Assembly: GCA_050945135.1 (NCBI GenBank) | Contig: JBMNSJ010000032.1 | Span: forward strand, 1 to 24,785 | DNA from: WRIS01 sp050945135 | GTDB taxonomy: Bacteria > Actinomycetota > Coriobacteriia > Coriobacteriales > Eggerthellaceae | Reading direction: 5' to 3' | DNA length: 24,785 bases | In this document: positions 16,048 through 23,736 of the stretch, one piece after another | How positions within the stretch are numbered: the first letter of the stretch is position 1 | How the letters are laid out: each line of letters starts with the position of its first letter | Notes under the pieces: generated by a model | The model's input: the letters and a program-made list of their open reading frames with translations, nothing else | What the model was told of the DNA's origin: nothing | The model's database searches: none | Made by a program: the position numbers and the translations under genes

Positions 16048-17172
16048 ATGCCAACAAACTTAGGTCCTGAGCATTTGGCGGTCATCAAAGTAGTAGGAGT
16101 TGGTGGCGCCGGAACGAATGCGGTTAATCGCATGGTCGAGGCGGGAATCAAAGGTGTAGAATTCATCGCTATCAATACCGACCGACAAGCTCTGCTTATG
16201 TCCGACGCCGATAAAACGATTCATATCGGTGAAGAGTTAACCCGAGGTCTCGGTGCTGGTGCAAACCCCGAAGTAGGTGCGCAAGCCGCTGAAGAGAGTC
16301 GCAACGAGATTCGTGAAGCTCTCGGAGAGTCCGACATGGTGTTTATCACTGCCGGTGAAGGTGGCGGAACGGGAACAGGTGCTGCCCCGATTGTCGCAGA
16401 AATCGCCCGTGATGAAATCGGTGCTCTTACTGTCGGAATTGTTACTAAGCCATTTAGCTTCGAGGGACGCCTTCGTCGCAACCAGGCTGAACAGGGAACT
16501 GATTTCTTGGGTCAAAAAGTTGATACCCTCATTGTGATTCCCAATGATCGTCTTCTCGAGATTGTCGAACGCAAAACAAGCATGCTTGATGCTTTCCGCA
16601 TTGCAGACGATACCTTGCGCCAAGGCGTACAAGGCGTTACCGATTTAATTACCATCCCTGGTTTGATTAACCTTGACTTTGCAGACATTCGCACCGTCAT
16701 GAAAGATGCTGGTACTGCAATGATGGGTATCGGTGTTGCTTCTGGCGAAAACCGTGCACTCGATGCAGCGCAACAGGCAACAAGCTCTAAGTTGCTCGAG
16801 GCATCTATTGCTGGTGCTTCGCGCGTACTGTTCTCGATTGCGGGTAATTCTGAGCTCACCTTAGCTGAGGTTGATGAGGCAGCTCGTACCGTCGAGGCTT
16901 TTGCTGACGAAAATGCAAACATTATTTACGGTCAAATTGTCGATGATGATATGGGCGATGAAGTTCGTATTACTGTTATTGCAACAGGATTTAAGCCCGG
17001 CGCACAGCAATCAGCGATGGATTTCTCTCGCAACGATTTATTTGCTCCTACCGAGCCAGCTCAAGAAGCAGCTCCTGCTCCAAGCTATAATCCTCCAAAC
17101 TTTACTACAACACCAAGCAACCGTTTTGCAGATGAGGATTACATCCCAGATTTCTTGAAACGTCAACGCTAG
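16048..17172 (+). CDS. ftsZ: FtsZ, tubulin-like division GTPase
   Basis: FtsZ polymerises into the cytokinetic ring. The 374-aa product has VVGVGGAGTNAVNRM (15-29), the tubulin signature GGGTGTG (106-112) in the AGEGGGTGTG context typical of Actinobacteria, the T7 loop NLDFADIRTVM (208-218), a flexible Pro/Ala-rich linker (about 330-360) and the conserved C-terminal peptide DYIPDFLKRQR (364-374), the docking site for SepF-type tethers. ATG 16048 is chosen because GGAGG lies 5 nt before it; the frame stays open to 15991 but that would place leader repeats in the protein. No ftsA lies in the cluster. Confidence 0.97.
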   Translation: MPTNLGPEHLAVIKVVGVGGAGTNAVNRMVEAGIKGVEFIAINTDRQALLMSDADKTIHIGEELTRGLGAGANPEVGAQAAEESRNEIREALGESDMVFITAGEGGGTGTGAAPIVAEIARDEIGALTVGIVTKPFSFEGRLRRNQAEQGTDFLGQKVDTLIVIPNDRLLEIVERKTSMLDAFRIADDTLRQGVQGVTDLITIPGLINLDFADIRTVMKDAGTAMMGIGVASGENRALDAAQQATSSKLLEASIAGASRVLFSIAGNSELTLAEVDEAARTVEAFADENANIIYGQIVDDDMGDEVRITVIATGFKPGAQQSAMDFSRNDLFAPTEPAQEAAPAPSYNPPNFTTTPSNRFADEDYIPDFLKRQR

Positions 17173-17186
17173 TACTTTTAAGCATC

Positions 17187-18023
17187 ATGACTGCGACCCT
17201 TGAACTGCCGTTACCGCGACTGTCCAGGGGTCGTTTTGCATCTATAAGCGCTTATACCGACCAAGCACTCTTCGAACAACACGCACTTCGCATTGCTTTT
17301 ACCGAGCGAGCCGGTGGGCTTAGTTCGGGTGCGTTTGCATCTCTTAATCTTGGAATAAATACCGATGATTCACCTGAGATAACACAAGAAAATAGACGCA
17401 TCCTCATGCAGTCTTTCGAAGTGGAAGACGCACCCTGTCTCGTACCTCGCCAGGTGCACGGAAATTTTTTGTGTCACATTGCTGCTGATGAGGATAACCC
17501 TCTCAAGTATTTGAATGAGAAAAACGACGAAGGTATTGACGCGGTCCTGATTGAGAAAGATAGAGTTGCAGCGCTTCTGTGTTTTGCCGATTGCGTTCCC
17601 GTTATTATCGTCTCGCCCACAAGACGTTTTGTTGTTGTTCATGCTGGATGGAGAGGTGTTGTGCAAGAAATTGTCGGTAGCTCGCTGCTTCGCCTCATGG
17701 AGTGTGATGCTGAAGCAGGTCAGCAGGTTGAGGCAGATCAGTACAACGTTTATATAGGTCCGTATATTCATGCTGAGTGCTTTGAGGTTTCTTCAGAGGT
17801 TTTGACACAGTTCAAAAACCAGTTCGGCGATGCTTGCGTACGCGATTCTTGTCATATTGATCTTGCAAAAGCGATAATTCTCTCTCTTTGTAAACTCGGC
17901 GTCTCCGATACGCGAGTTGCCGATCTTGGGATTTGCACTATGTGTAACAATAATCTTTTCTTTTCCTATAGAGCCCAAGAAGGCGTTTGTGGTCGTCACG
18001 GCGCTTTCGCGATAAGAATGTGA
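17187..18023 (+). CDS. pgeF: PgeF/YfiH multicopper-like (laccase-domain) protein
   Basis: The DUF152/YfiH family includes E. coli PgeF, an amidase that removes wrongly incorporated L-Ser from UDP-MurNAc peptides, and human FAMIN-type purine nucleoside enzymes. The 278-aa product keeps the zinc-site residues: His91 in RQVHG, Cys136 in ADCVPV and His152 in HAGWRG. It also has IGPYIHAECFEV and the C-terminal FFSYRAQEGVCGRHG. The position after ftsZ is the same as in many Actinobacteria and fits a cell-wall proofreading role, though purine phosphorolysis cannot be excluded. No clear ribosome site; it starts 14 bp after ftsZ. Confidence 0.9.
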   Translation: MTATLELPLPRLSRGRFASISAYTDQALFEQHALRIAFTERAGGLSSGAFASLNLGINTDDSPEITQENRRILMQSFEVEDAPCLVPRQVHGNFLCHIAADEDNPLKYLNEKNDEGIDAVLIEKDRVAALLCFADCVPVIIVSPTRRFVVVHAGWRGVVQEIVGSSLLRLMECDAEAGQQVEADQYNVYIGPYIHAECFEVSSEVLTQFKNQFGDACVRDSCHIDLAKAIILSLCKLGVSDTRVADLGICTMCNNNLFFSYRAQEGVCGRHGAFAIRM

Positions 18024-18029
18024 GTTTGA

Positions 18030-18728
18030 ATGACTTTGTCTGCACGTTACCATACGATTCTTGACGAAATCGCCCGCTGTTGTGTGTCGGCTGGGCGAGA
18101 CCCCGAAGAGCTTAGACTGGTAGCAGTTTCTAAAACCGTAGGATTAAGCACAATTGAGGAAGCGGTTTCTGTTGGGATTTGCGACTTTGGAGAAAATCGC
18201 CCCGATAGTCTAGGAGAAAAGCAGCGCGCCTTTCCCCAGGCAACGTGGCATTTTATTGGAAACGTTCAATCACGCAAGATTCCTGAAATAGTGTCATGCG
18301 CAAGCCTCATTCATTCAATTTATCAACCGCAGCACCTAGCGGCACTTGATACTGCAGCTCAAAAGGCAAAAAAGATTCAAGAGATTCTTGTTGAGGTTAA
18401 TGTTTCGGGTGAGCAAAGCAAAGCAGGGCTTGCGCCAGAACAAGTAGAGGATTTTATCGCTTCGGCTATCGAGTTTGAACATATCAGAGTCAAGGGATTC
18501 ATGACGATGGCACCGCAGGGTGATGCAGATAGGGCTCGGAAGTGTTTTGATTCTTTAGCTGAGTTGCGCAGTGATATGCAGCAACGGTTTTCTGGTAGCA
18601 TGGAAGACCATGGTTTGCATGAGCTTTCTATGGGCATGAGTGAAGATTGGCGTCAAGCTATTGAGGCGGGCGCTACCATAGTTCGTGTAGGCAGAGCCAT
18701 CTTTGATGACTCGTTTTCGAAGAGCTAA
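18030..18728 (+). CDS. PLP-binding homeostasis protein (PLPBP, YggS/YlmE)
   Basis: A pyridoxal-phosphate-binding TIM-barrel protein that affects vitamin B6 and amino-acid balance and has no established enzymatic reaction. The 232-aa product has the PLP lysine in VAVSKT (Lys35), FGENRPDS (53-60), WHFIGNVQSRK, LVEVNVSGEQSKAG, GFMTMAP, LSMGMSEDWRQAIEAGATIVRVGRAIF. It begins 6 bp after pgeF with only a weak ribosome site. Linkage to sepF and proC recurs in distant bacteria including cyanobacteria, where the homologue is called PipY. Confidence 0.93.
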   Translation: MTLSARYHTILDEIARCCVSAGRDPEELRLVAVSKTVGLSTIEEAVSVGICDFGENRPDSLGEKQRAFPQATWHFIGNVQSRKIPEIVSCASLIHSIYQPQHLAALDTAAQKAKKIQEILVEVNVSGEQSKAGLAPEQVEDFIASAIEFEHIRVKGFMTMAPQGDADRARKCFDSLAELRSDMQQRFSGSMEDHGLHELSMGMSEDWRQAIEAGATIVRVGRAIFDDSFSKS

Positions 18729-18813
18729 AAAGAAGCAAGAGGTAAGCCTGAGGCAGCCTCAGTAAATGGGTGGTGTAGGAGCCACTGAGCTACCAAGGAT
18801 AGGAACGTTTCAT

Positions 18814-19644
18814 ATGGGAGTACTAGACGATATTAAGAATAAACTCGGTTTCGCAGGGGATCAGCGAGACGATCAATATGATGATGGGTATTATGACGAG
18901 GCTGGATACGATGATGATTTTGGTGACGGGGGAGGCTACGGCCAAGACTACGATGATTCGTACGGCGATTACGGAAGCTCATCAAGGCGATCGGGATATT
19001 CGAGCACCCATAATGAAGGCAGTGGTCCTCGCTTAGTTTCAATAGATGATGTTCGTGCTCGCACACAGATTCCAGAGAGCCTCAACCGAGACCCTTTGCC
19101 AGCTCGTCAACCAAGTAGCGTGCAAAGTGCTTATGCCCCTACCTCAGCACCACGTTCATTTCAATCGGGCACTTTTCGTAAAGTAGAACGCGCCTCAGAC
19201 TATATGAGAAGCACGGATACGAGCGATATTGCTCCTCAGCACACACGTTCTTCTGGTTACGATGCAGCACTTGATTCTACCAGTTCATTTACTTCTTCCA
19301 GCGCTTCAGTATCGGGTCCTCCTGCGCGCTCTTACGACCCTTACGATGCCTATTCGGGCGCTGGGGTTACCTCTCACAACCCTTCGCGTTCTTTAACGGT
19401 ACTTAAGCCGATAAGCTATGCGGAGGTCGAAAAGATAGCCAAAAGCCTGAAGGCTGGCGATGTTGTGGTCCTCGGATTGGTAAACACGCAAGATCATTTA
19501 GCTAAACGAATTCTCGACTTTGCATTTGGCGTTTCAAGTGCTCTCGATGCAAGCGTGGAATGCATAGCCGATAAAGTCTTTGTGGTTAATCGCGGTCGTG
19601 CTTTATCTGAAGAAGAGATGCGCGAAGTGCGCATGAAGGTCTAG
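18814..19644 (+). CDS. sepF: SepF, membrane tether of FtsZ
   Basis: SepF binds the FtsZ C-terminal peptide and the membrane, replacing FtsA in Actinobacteria. The 276-aa product starts with the amphipathic helix MGVLDDIKNKLGF (1-13), then an Asp/Tyr/Gly-rich stretch (about 18-55), a long Ser/Pro/Arg-rich linker (about 56-190) and the SepF core (about 192-265: SRSLTVLKPISYAEVEKIAK, GDVVVLGL, ILDFAFGVSSALDASVE). The linker makes it long for the family (usually about 150-220 aa). ATG 18814 follows AAGGATAGGAA by 8 nt and puts the membrane helix at the very N-terminus. A start at 18766 would bury that helix. Confidence 0.93.
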   Translation: MGVLDDIKNKLGFAGDQRDDQYDDGYYDEAGYDDDFGDGGGYGQDYDDSYGDYGSSSRRSGYSSTHNEGSGPRLVSIDDVRARTQIPESLNRDPLPARQPSSVQSAYAPTSAPRSFQSGTFRKVERASDYMRSTDTSDIAPQHTRSSGYDAALDSTSSFTSSSASVSGPPARSYDPYDAYSGAGVTSHNPSRSLTVLKPISYAEVEKIAKSLKAGDVVVLGLVNTQDHLAKRILDFAFGVSSALDASVECIADKVFVVNRGRALSEEEMREVRMKV

Positions 19645-19651
19645 GTTGCGC

Positions 19652-20497
19652 ATGAGCACCGATTTAAATTCTGCTCACATCGTGTTTGTAGGATGCGGAA
19701 AAATGGGAGAAGCCCTGCTGGGAGGCTGGATTGCTTCTGGCGAGGAGCCCGCTAATCAGCTGAGTGCAAAAAACTTTAGCGTAGTCGAACACTCCGAAGA
19801 GCGGCAGAAATATATTGAGGATACTTACGGCGTGCTGTGTGTTTCTGATGTAAGGCAACTTCGCGCTGCCGATATCGTTATTCTTGCAGTTAAGCCACAG
19901 GTATTGCGTTTGGCTGTCGAGCAGGTATCCGGCCTGGAAGCTTTGAGTAAAGCATTATACGTTTCCATTGCTGCCGGTGTTGAGACAGATACGCTCGTGG
20001 ATATCTTACCGAAAGAATCGCGCCTTGTGAGGGTTATGCCAAATCTTCCTTTGGTGGTTGGAGCTGGAGCGTCGGTGGTATGCCGGTCTGCCACTTCCAA
20101 CGATGCAGATGTCGATTTGGTTCGCAGTTTGTTCTCTTGCTTAGGTATTGCCGATATTGTGGATGAGAGCCTGATGGATGCCGCCTGTGCGCTTTCTGGA
20201 TCGGGGCCAGCATATGTAGCCGCTATGATTGAATCTTTGGTTAAGGCCGGAGTAAGCCAAGGTTTGCCTCGAACGCTCGCAGATTCACTTGCTTTGCAAA
20301 CGGTTCTTGGAACGGCGCTTCAGCTTACGCAGACCGAGCAAAGCCCAGAGGAGTTGCGAAAAGCGGTAAGCAGTCCTGGAGGAACTACGGTAGCGGCGCT
20401 TGCTGCGATGGAAGTTGCAGGTTTTGATAATGTGTTTAGTCAAGGTGTCGCTGCAGCTGTGCAGCGATCTAAGGAGTTAGCCTCGTGTCAACAATAG
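19652..20497 (+). CDS. proC: ProC, pyrroline-5-carboxylate reductase
   Basis: Last step of proline synthesis: NAD(P)H-dependent reduction of pyrroline-5-carboxylate. The 281-aa product has the Rossmann motif VFVGCGKMGEALLGGW near residue 11, ILAVKPQVL, SIAAGVETDTL, RVMPNLPLVVGAGASV, and the family signature SGSGPAYVAAMIESLVKAG with SPGGTTVAAL downstream. ATG 19652 has TAGG 6 nt upstream; TTG 19646 is the alternative. It sits 7 bp after sepF and its end overlaps yggT by 13 bp, so it is embedded in the division operon. Confidence 0.95.
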   Translation: MSTDLNSAHIVFVGCGKMGEALLGGWIASGEEPANQLSAKNFSVVEHSEERQKYIEDTYGVLCVSDVRQLRAADIVILAVKPQVLRLAVEQVSGLEALSKALYVSIAAGVETDTLVDILPKESRLVRVMPNLPLVVGAGASVVCRSATSNDADVDLVRSLFSCLGIADIVDESLMDAACALSGSGPAYVAAMIESLVKAGVSQGLPRTLADSLALQTVLGTALQLTQTEQSPEELRKAVSSPGGTTVAALAAMEVAGFDNVFSQGVAAAVQRSKELASCQQ

Positions 20498-20745
20498 TGT
20501 ACTTACTGATTTCGTTATGCAACGTGTACTCGATGATTATTTTTGTCTATGTTCTGATGTCGTGGTTTCCGATGAACAACAAGATTGTTGTCGACGTTTA
20601 TGAATTTTTAGGTAAGATTTGCGATCCATATCTTAATTTATTTAGAAAATTCATCCCACCAATTGGAGGAACAGTGGACATCAGCCCCATTGTTGCCCTG
20701 CTTGTATTACAATTTGGAGTACGTTTGATCGTGGGAATTTTCTAG
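20485..20745 (+). CDS. YggT-family membrane protein
   Basis: Small integral membrane protein of 86 aa with two hydrophobic helices (about 4-27 and 66-86) joined by a segment containing CDPYLNLFRKFIPPIGGTVDISPI, the family's DPYLxxFRxxIPPxGGxDxSPI pattern. Its function is unsettled; links to osmotic tolerance, division and photosystem-complex distribution have been reported for homologues. The start is GTG 20485, 8 nt after AAGGAG, inside the end of proC. Confidence 0.9.
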   Translation: MSTIVYLLISLCNVYSMIIFVYVLMSWFPMNNKIVVDVYEFLGKICDPYLNLFRKFIPPIGGTVDISPIVALLVLQFGVRLIVGIF

Positions 20746-20755
20746 GTCATACAAT
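20725..20755 (+). promoter_or_regulatory. weak candidate promoter before divIVA
   Basis: TACAAT at 20750-20755 is the same -10 hexamer as in the mraZ promoter. The best -35 is TTGATC (20725-20730) at a long 19-bp spacing. It overlaps the end of yggT and would start a transcript about 30 nt before divIVA. The spacing makes it doubtful. Confidence 0.3.
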
Positions 20756-20792
20756 GTTAGTCATGTTGGCAAGGAACGTGAAGGGGAACTAA

Positions 20793-21554
20793 ATGGCAAT
20801 CACTTCATCTGATATACAAAATCATACATTTTCAATTGACCGTAAGGGCTATGACGTCGATGAAGTCGATGTGTTCCTCGAGCGTCTTTCCAGTGAGGTA
20901 GACGAAATGAACGCAACCATCGCACAGCTCGAAGGAATAGCCGACGACGACAAGTTCGCAGGCTTCGATAGCTCGCCATCTAGTGCGCTTACCGAAGACG
21001 AAATCGCCGAGAAGGACGAAATTATCGCCGGTCTTCAACGCGAGCTTGAAGAGAAGAAGGCTAACGATAACGCAATCGCGCAAGCACTTATTATTGCACA
21101 GCGTTCTGCCGACGAGATTATCGAAAATGCAAATCAAGATGCAGCTCAGATTCGCCAAGATGCCGAAGATGAAGCACAGCGAATTCTTGACAAAGCAAAC
21201 AACGAGAAGCAACGGATACTCGAAGAGATTTCTACCCTTGAAGCTGATCGCGAAGAAACACGCGGCGATTACCAGCTCATCTTAAAAGATTTCATTGCAG
21301 ACGCTTCGAAGAAACTGTCTGATTTGGGTGGCACCGTGCCTTCAGCGAGTGCGCATGCTCGTCCTTCGCACGATCGTCCAAAGGTTGCGCCTAGTCATCA
21401 ATCGCCATCACCTCAGGTGGCAACGTATACCACGCCACCAGCGAAAGCTTCTTCTATGGTTGTTCCAGCAACCCCACGACCTTCACGTGTCGATAAAGAT
21501 CTTTCAGGATTTGGCGATGCTGACGACAGCTTCGAGTTTGGCGATATCGACTAG
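20793..21554 (+). CDS. divIVA: DivIVA/Wag31-like coiled-coil protein
   Basis: DivIVA proteins bind curved membrane at poles and septa and, in Actinobacteria, guide cell-wall growth. The 253-aa product has the conserved lipid-binding N-terminus (DIQNHTFSIDRKGYDVDEVDVFLERL, residues 7-32, broken here as two motifs: DIQNHTF and YDVDEVDVFL), a long heptad-rich acidic coiled coil (about 66-175), a Pro/Ser/Ala-rich tail (about 180-235) and an acidic end. AAGGGG lies 6 nt before the ATG. It is the last gene of the dcw cluster and is followed by a strong terminator. Confidence 0.93.
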   Translation: MAITSSDIQNHTFSIDRKGYDVDEVDVFLERLSSEVDEMNATIAQLEGIADDDKFAGFDSSPSSALTEDEIAEKDEIIAGLQRELEEKKANDNAIAQALIIAQRSADEIIENANQDAAQIRQDAEDEAQRILDKANNEKQRILEEISTLEADREETRGDYQLILKDFIADASKKLSDLGGTVPSASAHARPSHDRPKVAPSHQSPSPQVATYTTPPAKASSMVVPATPRPSRVDKDLSGFGDADDSFEFGDID

Positions 21555-21596
21555 TTAATTGCGATAATCTGTTAATCGTCGTAACCCATTAAAGCT

Positions 21597-21636
21597 GAGA
21601 GCCGGTGAATCACTTCATCGGCTCTTGTTGTCTTTT
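21597..21636 (+). terminator. strong intrinsic terminator of the dcw operon
   Basis: AGAGCCGGTGAA (21598-21609) pairs with TTCATCGGCTCT (21614-21625) to give a 12-bp stem with one G-U pair and a TCAC loop. It is followed by the T-rich TGTTGTCTTTT. It lies 43 bp after the divIVA stop and separates the division genes from the MerR unit. On the minus strand the stem is followed only by a short T run, so termination in that direction would be weaker. Confidence 0.87.
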
Positions 21637-21767
21637 GCAGCCTTGCGAGTCTGCTCAAACATCTTCTTTGGGCTGCAAGTCGGCTTGCCGGGCTTGCTCT
21701 CGACACTGCTTTTCGGTGCCATACATTCTGGGTCTGCCCGTTCCCCGCTGAATTCTATCAATACCAT
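21615..21767 (-). CDS. possible small minus-strand gene (50 aa, unknown)
   Basis: A 50-codon frame on the minus strand reads MVLIEFSGERADPECM at its start and is Lys/Ser/Pro-rich, with a helical, basic end (KKMFEQTRKAAKDNKSR). Codon choice looks like that of the neighbouring genes, with many AAG, GAG, AGC and GGC codons, and the stop falls inside the divIVA terminator stem. There is no ribosome site before the ATG. The frame stays open further upstream to 22013 opposite merR. I do not recognise the family; it may be a small convergent gene or chance. Confidence 0.22.
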   Translation of the reverse strand: MVLIEFSGERADPECMAPKSSVESKPGKPTCSPKKMFEQTRKAAKDNKSR

Positions 21768-21787
21768 GTGTAGCTTTGCATCTTTTA

Positions 21788-21818
21788 TTGACGATGACGT
21801 TACGTCATCACCTATTCT
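21788..21818 (+). promoter_or_regulatory. MerR-type promoter with 19-bp spacer
   Basis: TTGACG (21788-21793, 5 of 6) and TATTCT (21813-21818, 4 of 6) are separated by exactly 19 bp. This overlong spacing is the hallmark of promoters that MerR-family activators untwist. Transcription would start near 21825, leaving a leader of about 63 nt before the regulator gene. Confidence 0.7.
21793..21809. promoter_or_regulatory. operator dyad for the MerR-family regulator
   Basis: GATGACGTTACGTCATC is a perfect inverted repeat with 8-bp arms around one central T. It lies within the 19-bp spacer between the -35 and -10 hexamers, touching the last base of the -35. Position and symmetry match the binding site of a dimeric MerR-type regulator, and the gene for one starts 79 bp downstream. 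Confidence 0.75.
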
Positions 21819-21887
21819 TCTAATGTGTCTTCTGGGAAGAAAATAAGACATAAGACGAGAAGACCTCATATGATTAAGGAGCAATTG

Positions 21888-22646
21888 ATGGCTGAGCCGG
21901 AATATCTTATGGTAGGAGAGCTGGCACATCGAGTAGGTGTGACAGTTCGTACAATTCAATACTATGACCAGCAGGGTTTGCTTTCGCCTTCGGCAAAGGG
22001 GCCTCAAAACCAACGCTTATATACAGAAGAGAACGAGAAGGATCTTTATCGGATTCTCACCCTGAAGTATTTAGGTCTTTCTCTAGCCGAAATTAAAGAA
22101 AGTACGCATCTTTCTCAGGATGCCGATGCCTTTCATCAGCTCACTGATCGACAGATGGATGAGATTGAAAAAAGCTTTCAGCAAATCTTTAAGCGTCTCA
22201 CAACAATTAGAGCACTTCTAGATAAGAAAGAGCAGAATGCTTCTGGTATCGATTGGAAAGATATGGCTCAAACAATCGAGGAGCGCCAAGATGATAGCCA
22301 GTTCTTCTGGCGTCTTACCTGCATTCACGAAGATGAGCTTGATACCGAAGAAGACTCAGATACAGGTCGCGAAGAAACCGTGTCAAAATGGCACGAACTT
22401 ATTGCAGATACTATTCGTTTGATGTCAGAAGACGAGGCTATCGACAGTCCTCGAAATCTTGATTTAGCGCAACGCTACCTTGGGATGGATGAATCGCAAC
22501 AGGCACTTTCGGTAGATCAGAATTTCATTTTGATGGAAAACACCGTTCCTCATAGACACAAAGATGGATCTTTCGACGAACTGCGCAAAGCTGTGTCGAG
22601 CCATCTAGAGCAGGTAGTTAAGGCATATAACGCTAACCACGCATAA
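21888..22646 (+). CDS. MerR-family transcriptional regulator
   Basis: The 252-aa product has an N-terminal MerR winged helix-turn-helix: YLMVGELAHRVGVTVRTIQY (6-25), YYDQQGLLSPS and NQRLYTEE, then the DLYRILTLKYLGLSLAEIK segment (52-70) and a dimerisation coiled coil (about 82-116). The effector region (about 120-252) is long and acidic, with a single Cys144 and a His-containing PHRHKDGSF (221-229); it lacks the Cys arrangement of mercury or copper sensors. The ligand is unknown. ATG 21888 is chosen because AAGGAG lies 6 nt before it and the family starts close to the helix-turn-helix; upstream in-frame starts exist at 21870 and 21825. It probably controls its own operon. Confidence 0.88.
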   Translation: MAEPEYLMVGELAHRVGVTVRTIQYYDQQGLLSPSAKGPQNQRLYTEENEKDLYRILTLKYLGLSLAEIKESTHLSQDADAFHQLTDRQMDEIEKSFQQIFKRLTTIRALLDKKEQNASGIDWKDMAQTIEERQDDSQFFWRLTCIHEDELDTEEDSDTGREETVSKWHELIADTIRLMSEDEAIDSPRNLDLAQRYLGMDESQQALSVDQNFILMENTVPHRHKDGSFDELRKAVSSHLEQVVKAYNANHA

Positions 22647-22711
22647 GACGAACAGATCGATAGCGTCACCAAAAACCAAGAAGAAAAGTCAAAGGAGCCG
22701 AAGGGGGCCTC

Positions 22712-23713
22712 ATGATAGTTTCATGGATGACTACAAACGAGTGCAATCTAAAATGCAAACATTGCTATCAAGATGCTGACGAAGAGCAGGAAAAAGAGCT
22801 TACAACAAGCGAAGCCAAGAAAATGATTGATGAAATTGCTTTGGCAGGTTTCAAGATCATGATTTTTTCAGGAGGGGAGCCGCTGCTTCGACCAGACATT
22901 TTTGAGCTGGTTTCATACGCTGCTTCGCAAGGCTTGCGTCCGGTTTTTGGAACAAACGGCACCTTGATTACCGAAGATGTCGCCCGTAGGTTAAAAGAAT
23001 GCGGAGCGATGGCGATGGGTATCAGCGTCGACAGCCTTGACGCAGAAAAACACGATGAGTTTCGTGGTCTCGAAAACGCGCATGCTCTTACCATGGCAGG
23101 CATTGAGAATTGCAAGAGGGCGGGACTTCCGTTTCAGTTGCACACGACGGTAGTTGATTGGAACAAGCCAGAGATTTGTGACATTACCGATTTCGCTGAA
23201 GAAATAGGCGCCATTGCGCACTATATCTTCTTCTTGATTCCTGTTGGGCGCGGCAAATATATAGAAGAAACTTCACTTGCCGTTGCTGAGAATGAGGTAC
23301 TTCTTCGTTCAATCATGAAAAAGCAAAGCGAGGTTGGAATTGATGTTAAACCTACCTGCGCTCCGCAATTCACTCGAGTTGCACAGCAGCTAGGCGTTGA
23401 AACACGTTTTTCAAGAGGATGCTTAGCGGGTCTTACCTATTGCGTGATTGGGTCTGAGGGTATCGTACGTCCCTGTGCCTATATGACCGAAGAAGCAGGA
23501 GACGTGCGCAAGCAAGGATTCGATACGATTTGGCGCGAAAGTGATGTGTTTGAAAAACTACGCACCGAGGCATATAGCGGTGCCTGCGGCGTATGCGACT
23601 ACAAAAAAGCCTGCGGCGGATGCCGGGCACGCGCTGCGTTTTACCACGAAGGCGATATTTTAGCTTGCGATGAGTACTGTGCCCATGGCAAGCAGCTCGA
23701 AATACCAGCATAG
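22712..23713 (+). CDS. radical SAM/SPASM protein of the AhbD/NirJ2 heme-synthesis type
   Basis: The 333-aa product has the radical SAM cluster motif CNLKCKHC (Cys11, 15, 18), SGGEP (53-57), GTNGT and a C-terminal SPASM-type region with ten further cysteines (216, 237, 244, 255, 292, 295, 301, 304, 319, 323). The start MIVSWMTTNECN, the LRPVFGTNGTLIT and PTCAPQF segments and CGGCRARA closely match the NirJ2/AhbD group as I remember it. AhbD oxidatively decarboxylates two propionates of Fe-coproporphyrin III to give heme b in the siroheme-dependent pathway. No other ahb genes are in view, so the substrate is inferred. Two purine-rich ribosome sites precede the ATG, 65 bp after merR. Confidence 0.82.
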   Translation: MIVSWMTTNECNLKCKHCYQDADEEQEKELTTSEAKKMIDEIALAGFKIMIFSGGEPLLRPDIFELVSYAASQGLRPVFGTNGTLITEDVARRLKECGAMAMGISVDSLDAEKHDEFRGLENAHALTMAGIENCKRAGLPFQLHTTVVDWNKPEICDITDFAEEIGAIAHYIFFLIPVGRGKYIEETSLAVAENEVLLRSIMKKQSEVGIDVKPTCAPQFTRVAQQLGVETRFSRGCLAGLTYCVIGSEGIVRPCAYMTEEAGDVRKQGFDTIWRESDVFEKLRTEAYSGACGVCDYKKACGGCRARAAFYHEGDILACDEYCAHGKQLEIPA

Positions 23714-23736
23714 AGAAGGCATTAGAAAGGGAAACT

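Noticed and set aside
18748..18762. Hairpin CTGAGG-CAG-CCTCAG between the PLPBP gene and sepF
   Set aside because: A perfect 6-bp stem but not followed by a T run, so not a terminator; no other role could be supported.
21825..21887. Longer N-terminus for the MerR regulator from 21825 or 21870
   Set aside because: The ATG at 21888 has AAGGAG at ideal spacing and puts the helix-turn-helix at the usual distance from the N-terminus; 21825 coincides with the predicted transcription start.
22712..23713. Reading the radical SAM protein as a maturase for a modified peptide
   Set aside because: No small precursor peptide gene is seen next to it, and its start, the PTCAPQF segment and the cysteine layout fit the heme-synthesis group better; not fully excluded.
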